This document shows positions 61,362-64,000 of a stretch of DNA of 64,000 nucleotides, piece by piece. The position numbers and the translations under genes are program-made. How positions within the stretch are numbered: the stretch's first letter is position 1; each line of letters opens with the position of its first letter. Source of the stretch: Sphingomonadaceae bacterium OTU29LAMAA1. GTDB lineage: Bacteria; Pseudomonadota; Alphaproteobacteria; Sphingomonadales; Sphingomonadaceae. The stretch is from assembly GCA_024072375.1 (NCBI GenBank), contig CP099617.1, forward strand, positions 3,913,001-3,977,000, given 5' to 3'. The notes below the pieces were generated by a model. The model did not search any database, had not been told where the DNA came from, and saw only the letters and a list, made by a program, of their open reading frames with translations.

Positions 61362-61662
61362 GGCAGTATCCTTTCTACTCATGCCGCGCGACGGTACGAT
61401 TACCGATGCGCGAAATTGCGCGCGAAGCAGGGAAGGAAGGAAGAGGGAGCCGCAAAGCACCGTAGACCGTCGATGTGCGACTCTAGCCTGCCCCATATGG
61501 CGCATGATCGCGGATTCGGCAAGGGGCGGGGGGACCGTGCGCCAGCCCGGGGTTGCGCCATGTCCTTATAAGGGCCATTTGCGTCGCATCGGATTGCCCT
61601 TCTTCGAGCATGATCCGACTGAGAGATACTATGCGCTCCCGCTTTCCGATTGGGAGACCCGC

Positions 61663-61881
61663 ATGTCGCGCGCCATCAACGTCAATGCCAGCAAATCCGA
61701 TGTCGAGGCCCTGTGCCTGAAGCACAAGGCGCCGATCAGCGCGATCGAGACGCTGGCGTCGGGCGGCACGCGTGTGGTGTTCATGAACGGCGATGCGGCC
61801 GCAGCGATGTCTCGCGTGTTCGGCAAGAAGGTGCTGTCGGGCAACGTCGAGCGGACGCCGCTGCGCCTGCGGATGGTGTGA
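61663..61881 (+). CDS. 72-aa conserved-looking small protein
   Basis: ATG at 61663 after GGGAGA. The product (MSRAINVNASKSDVEALCLK and so on) has a hydrophobic middle (ISAIETLASGGTRVVFMN) and ends with basic residues (VERTPLRLRMV). The fold may be ferredoxin-like. Found next to the cold-shock gene. Function unknown. Confidence 0.65.
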   Translation: MSRAINVNASKSDVEALCLKHKAPISAIETLASGGTRVVFMNGDAAAAMSRVFGKKVLSGNVERTPLRLRMV

Positions 61882-61960
61882 CGACGCCGGCGGGGTGAAG
61901 CGGGGCAATAGGCACCGATTTACCTGAGATCTCGGAGGTTCGGTTACTCCTCCGCCCCAA

Positions 61961-61988
61961 CCCCTCCTCTGAAGAGGAGGGGCTTTTT
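61961..61988 (+). terminator. Rho-independent terminator, part of a repeat arm
   Basis: CCCCTCCTC-tgaa-GAGGAGGGG, then CTTTTT. It follows the small gene at 61663 and is convergent with the sugar dehydrogenase. The hairpin and its left flank (CCCCAA) are identical to the right half of the repeat inside glyS (33191-33216). Confidence 0.82.
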
Positions 61989-61990
61989 CG

Positions 61991-63319
61991 TTATTTCTTC
62001 GCCGCGACCCGCCAGATCGTGTTGCCGACATCGTCCGCCACGAGCAGTGCGCCGGTGCGGTCGGCGGTGACGCCGACGGGGCGGCCGTGTGCTTTGCCGT
62101 CCTTGTCGAGGAAGCCCGAGAGGACGTCGACCGGCCTGGCGCCCTCGACCGGGAAGCCGCGGGCGGCGAAGGGGACGAAGACCACCTTGTAGCCCGACAC
62201 CGGCTTGCGATTCCATGAGCCGTGTTCGCCGATGAACGCACCCTGCGCAAAGCGGCCGCCGAGCTTGACGTCGCCGGCAAAGGTCAGTCCGAGCGCTGCG
62301 ACATGCGGTCCGAGCGCGTAATCGGGGCGCTTCGAATATTGCTGCAATTCGGGCCGGGCGGGTTCGACGCGGGTGTCGGGGTAGCCGCCCCAATAGAACC
62401 ACGGCCAGCCGAACTGGTCGCCCAGTTCGACCTGCGTCAAATAATCGGGTGCAAGATCCGAACCCAGCATGTCGCGTTCGTTGACGACGGTCCAGAGTTG
62501 CTGGTTGAACGGGCTGATCGCCATCCCCTGCGGATTGCGCAGGCCGGATGCGTAGACGCGGAACGTCTTTTGCTGCGGATAGACCTGCAGGATGTTGGCA
62601 CGGAATTTCTCGGCATCGAGACCGTTTTCGGCGATGTTCGAGGCCGATCCGACGCCGACGAACAAGGTGCGGCCATCGGGGGCGGGAACGAGCGTGCGGG
62701 CCCAGTGATTGCCGCCCCCGTTCAGCTTGACCACCAGTTCCGGTCTGGCAGCGATGCGCGTCGCGCCCTCGGTATAGGGTACGCGAACGAGTGCATCGGT
62801 GTTGGCAACGTAAAGCTGGCCGTCGAGCAGCGCCATGCCGGTCGGCGAATTGAGCCCGGTCATGAACACATGACGCTGATCCGCGACGCCATCACCATCG
62901 CTGTCGCGGAGCAGGGTGATGCGGTTGGCGGAGGGAACGCCGGCACCGGCCTTGCTCATCAGCTTGCCCATCACCCAGCCCTGGATACCGCCACCCTCGC
63001 GCGGGGGCGAGTTGGTTTCGGCGACGAGCACATCGCCGTTGGGCAGCCGATAGAGCCAGCGGGGGTGGTCGAGGTTCTTCGCGAACGCCTTGACCGTCAG
63101 GCCGGCGGCAGGGACGGGGGTCTGGGTGCCCTGCCATCCGACGACATCGGCGACCTTCACCGTCGGCAACGTCTGGATCCGCGGTTGCGTGATCTGCGGG
63201 CGCTTGCCGGTGATCCGCTCGAACGGCACCTGCGCGGTGTCGGGCCACGCAAGATAGACCACCACGGCCACGGCGATAACGGCGAGGAGCGCGGCGAGGC
63301 GCAGGACGTGCTTCAGCAT
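61991..63319 (-). CDS. PQQ-type sugar dehydrogenase (GDH-B/Asd-like)
   Basis: 442 aa from the ATG at 63319. An N-terminal membrane anchor (residues 5-24) is followed by a beta-propeller with the glucose/sorbosone dehydrogenase pattern: FAKNLDHPRWLYRLPNGDVLVAET, LRDSDGDGVADQRHVFMTGLNSPTGMALL, GGGNHWARTLVPAPDGRTLFVGVGS, and YASGLRNPQGMAISP. The catalytic His is in the NH..R region. Enzymes of the type oxidise sugars in the periplasm with PQQ. No PQQ genes are in the window. Confidence 0.88.
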   Translation of the reverse strand: MLKHVLRLAALLAVIAVAVVVYLAWPDTAQVPFERITGKRPQITQPRIQTLPTVKVADVVGWQGTQTPVPAAGLTVKAFAKNLDHPRWLYRLPNGDVLVAETNSPPREGGGIQGWVMGKLMSKAGAGVPSANRITLLRDSDGDGVADQRHVFMTGLNSPTGMALLDGQLYVANTDALVRVPYTEGATRIAARPELVVKLNGGGNHWARTLVPAPDGRTLFVGVGSASNIAENGLDAEKFRANILQVYPQQKTFRVYASGLRNPQGMAISPFNQQLWTVVNERDMLGSDLAPDYLTQVELGDQFGWPWFYWGGYPDTRVEPARPELQQYSKRPDYALGPHVAALGLTFAGDVKLGGRFAQGAFIGEHGSWNRKPVSGYKVVFVPFAARGFPVEGARPVDVLSGFLDKDGKAHGRPVGVTADRTGALLVADDVGNTIWRVAAKK

Positions 63320-63765
63320 GGACGCACGATAGGGGCGGCCGGGGGGGAGTGGAAGGGGGTCTTCCTGCGGCGGATCGACATTCAGCGTTGCAGGCTGCCC
63401 GGCAGGATCGGGGCAGGATCGAGACACTTTCAAGGGCATCGTCACCCCGGACGTCTTCCGAAGTCCAGCGTGCGGCTACGGGAGAAGCTGGAGACCCCGG
63501 TCATTCCGTCACGGCACCGTCGACCCCGGAACACGTCCGGGGTGACGAGGTAGAACAGAACGTCCGGTCGATCCCGACTGTCGACGGCACGTCGGTTCGG
63601 AGGTGCTGGAGTGTGGTTCGTTTATCGGCGCCGGCATCCAGCGCCGCTTGTGCTCCCGCGAAGGTGCGGGCCCAGCACTGCGTCCCCGTTTTTGCGGGGA
63701 TACATGGTCGCGGCGAGGAAGAGGAACCGGCATTCACCGGTTGCCCCTTCCTCGTCCGCCGCCGC
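63320..63765. other. Gap between sugar dehydrogenase and katG with palindromes
   Basis: 446 bases with no supported ORF. A 16-bp perfect inverted repeat lies at 63439-63454 and 63533-63548 (TCGTCACCCCGGACGT and its complement), with TTCCGAAGTCC and GACCCCGGAA inside. It belongs with the palindrome at 40070. Farther right, 63655-63710 has CTCCCGCGAAGGTGCGGGC and TCCCCG-ttttt-GCGGGGA, the latter like the element at 28786. Confidence 0.7.
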
Positions 63766-64000
63766 CTACGCCGGGCTGCCGATCAGAAGGTCGTAGCGAT
63801 CGGCGTTCATCACCTTCGTCCATGCCTTGACGAAGTGCTTGACGAACATCTCCTGTGCATCCGCGCACGCATACACTTCCGCGATCGCGCGCAATTGCGA
63901 GTTGGAGCCGAACACCAGATCGGTGCGCGACGCGGTCCAGCGCTGTTCGTGCGTGTGGCGATCGGTGCCGACGAATTCCTCGTCGCTGTCGTCACTGACC
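63766..64000 (-). CDS. katG: Catalase-peroxidase, C-terminal end (5' part outside window)
   Basis: The last 77 codons on the minus strand, stop TAG at 63766-63768. TDLVFGSNSQLRAIAEVYACADAQEMFVKHFVKAWTKVMNADRYDLL is the characteristic end of KatG, the heme enzyme that breaks down hydrogen peroxide. The catalytic N-terminal domain is not in view. The start of the gene lies beyond the right edge of the window. Confidence 0.95.
   Translation of the reverse strand, partial: VSDDSDEEFVGTDRHTHEQRWTASRTDLVFGSNSQLRAIAEVYACADAQEMFVKHFVKAWTKVMNADRYDLLIGSPA

Overview
The window is a high-GC chromosomal segment of an alphaproteobacterium, most likely a Sphingomonas-type member of the Sphingomonadales. 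The evidence is protein content typical of that group: an alpha-type SspB, an ATP12-family F1 assembly chaperone, the DUF1476 zeta-type F1-ATPase inhibitor, a UPF0314/DUF2585 membrane protein, the acidic TIGR02300 protein, DUF5076, and a CYP153-type P450. No phage, transposase, CRISPR array or conjugation gene was seen. The region is mostly core metabolism and translation. Genes are packed tightly, and many neighbours overlap by 4 bases (ATGA or GTGA).

Layout. 1-8.7 kb: the 3' end of an SDR gene, a secreted CHAP protein, a Tat-exported MsrB, a CYP153-like P450, a NatAB-type ABC exporter divergent from queG, an EI24/CysZ-like membrane protein with a small lipoprotein, and a PfkB/adenosine kinase. 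8.9-15.5 kb (minus strand): an APC amino-acid permease, a HIT protein, and a histidine cluster read as hisB, a YciI-like gene, hisH, hisA, hisF, a STAS-like gene, a 57-aa membrane protein and hisE. 15.6-25.3 kb: sspB, a GNAT gene, fumC, small glycine-rich proteins, gmk, ATP12, a HAD phosphatase, an RluA-type pseudouridine synthase, a FluC/CrcB channel and a PHB-depolymerase-type esterase. 25.3-30.8 kb: envelope glycine-zipper proteins, OsmC, a 2OG-Fe(II) oxygenase, pth, rplY and a TraB/GumN lipoprotein. 30.9-43.4 kb (plus strand): glyQ-glyS, ppdK, a CoA-transferase pair (scoA/scoB) split by two other genes, leuC, a 35-aa ORF, leuD and a quinone oxidoreductase. 43.4-53.6 kb: zeta inhibitor, BolA, monothiol glutaredoxin, GT4 glycosyltransferase, a BlaI/M56 regulatory pair with a LACTB2-like hydrolase and a DUF4230 protein, nadA, nadC, RNase T2 and DUF4112. 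53.6-64 kb: a peptide-type substrate-binding lipoprotein abutting tRNA-Leu(UAA), then the usual aroA-cmk-rpsA-ihfB order, TIGR02300, tRNA-Ala(GGC), a cold-shock protein, a PQQ-type sugar dehydrogenase and the 3' end of katG.

The most unusual signal is the set of dispersed palindromic elements. At least four structural families sit between genes of operons (three consecutive junctions in the his cluster; glyQ/glyS). Two of them appear as in-frame insertions within glyS without breaking its reading frame. The second point of interest is the BlaI/M56 regulatory pair. It has a clear TACA-N2-TGTA operator but no beta-lactamase or penicillin-sensor domain, and it lies upstream of an MBL-fold enzyme and a DUF4230 membrane protein. 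Several short ORFs (35-54 aa) with good ribosome binding sites or translational coupling are also reported.

All family assignments come from motifs and remembered family sequences read by eye. No database search was run.
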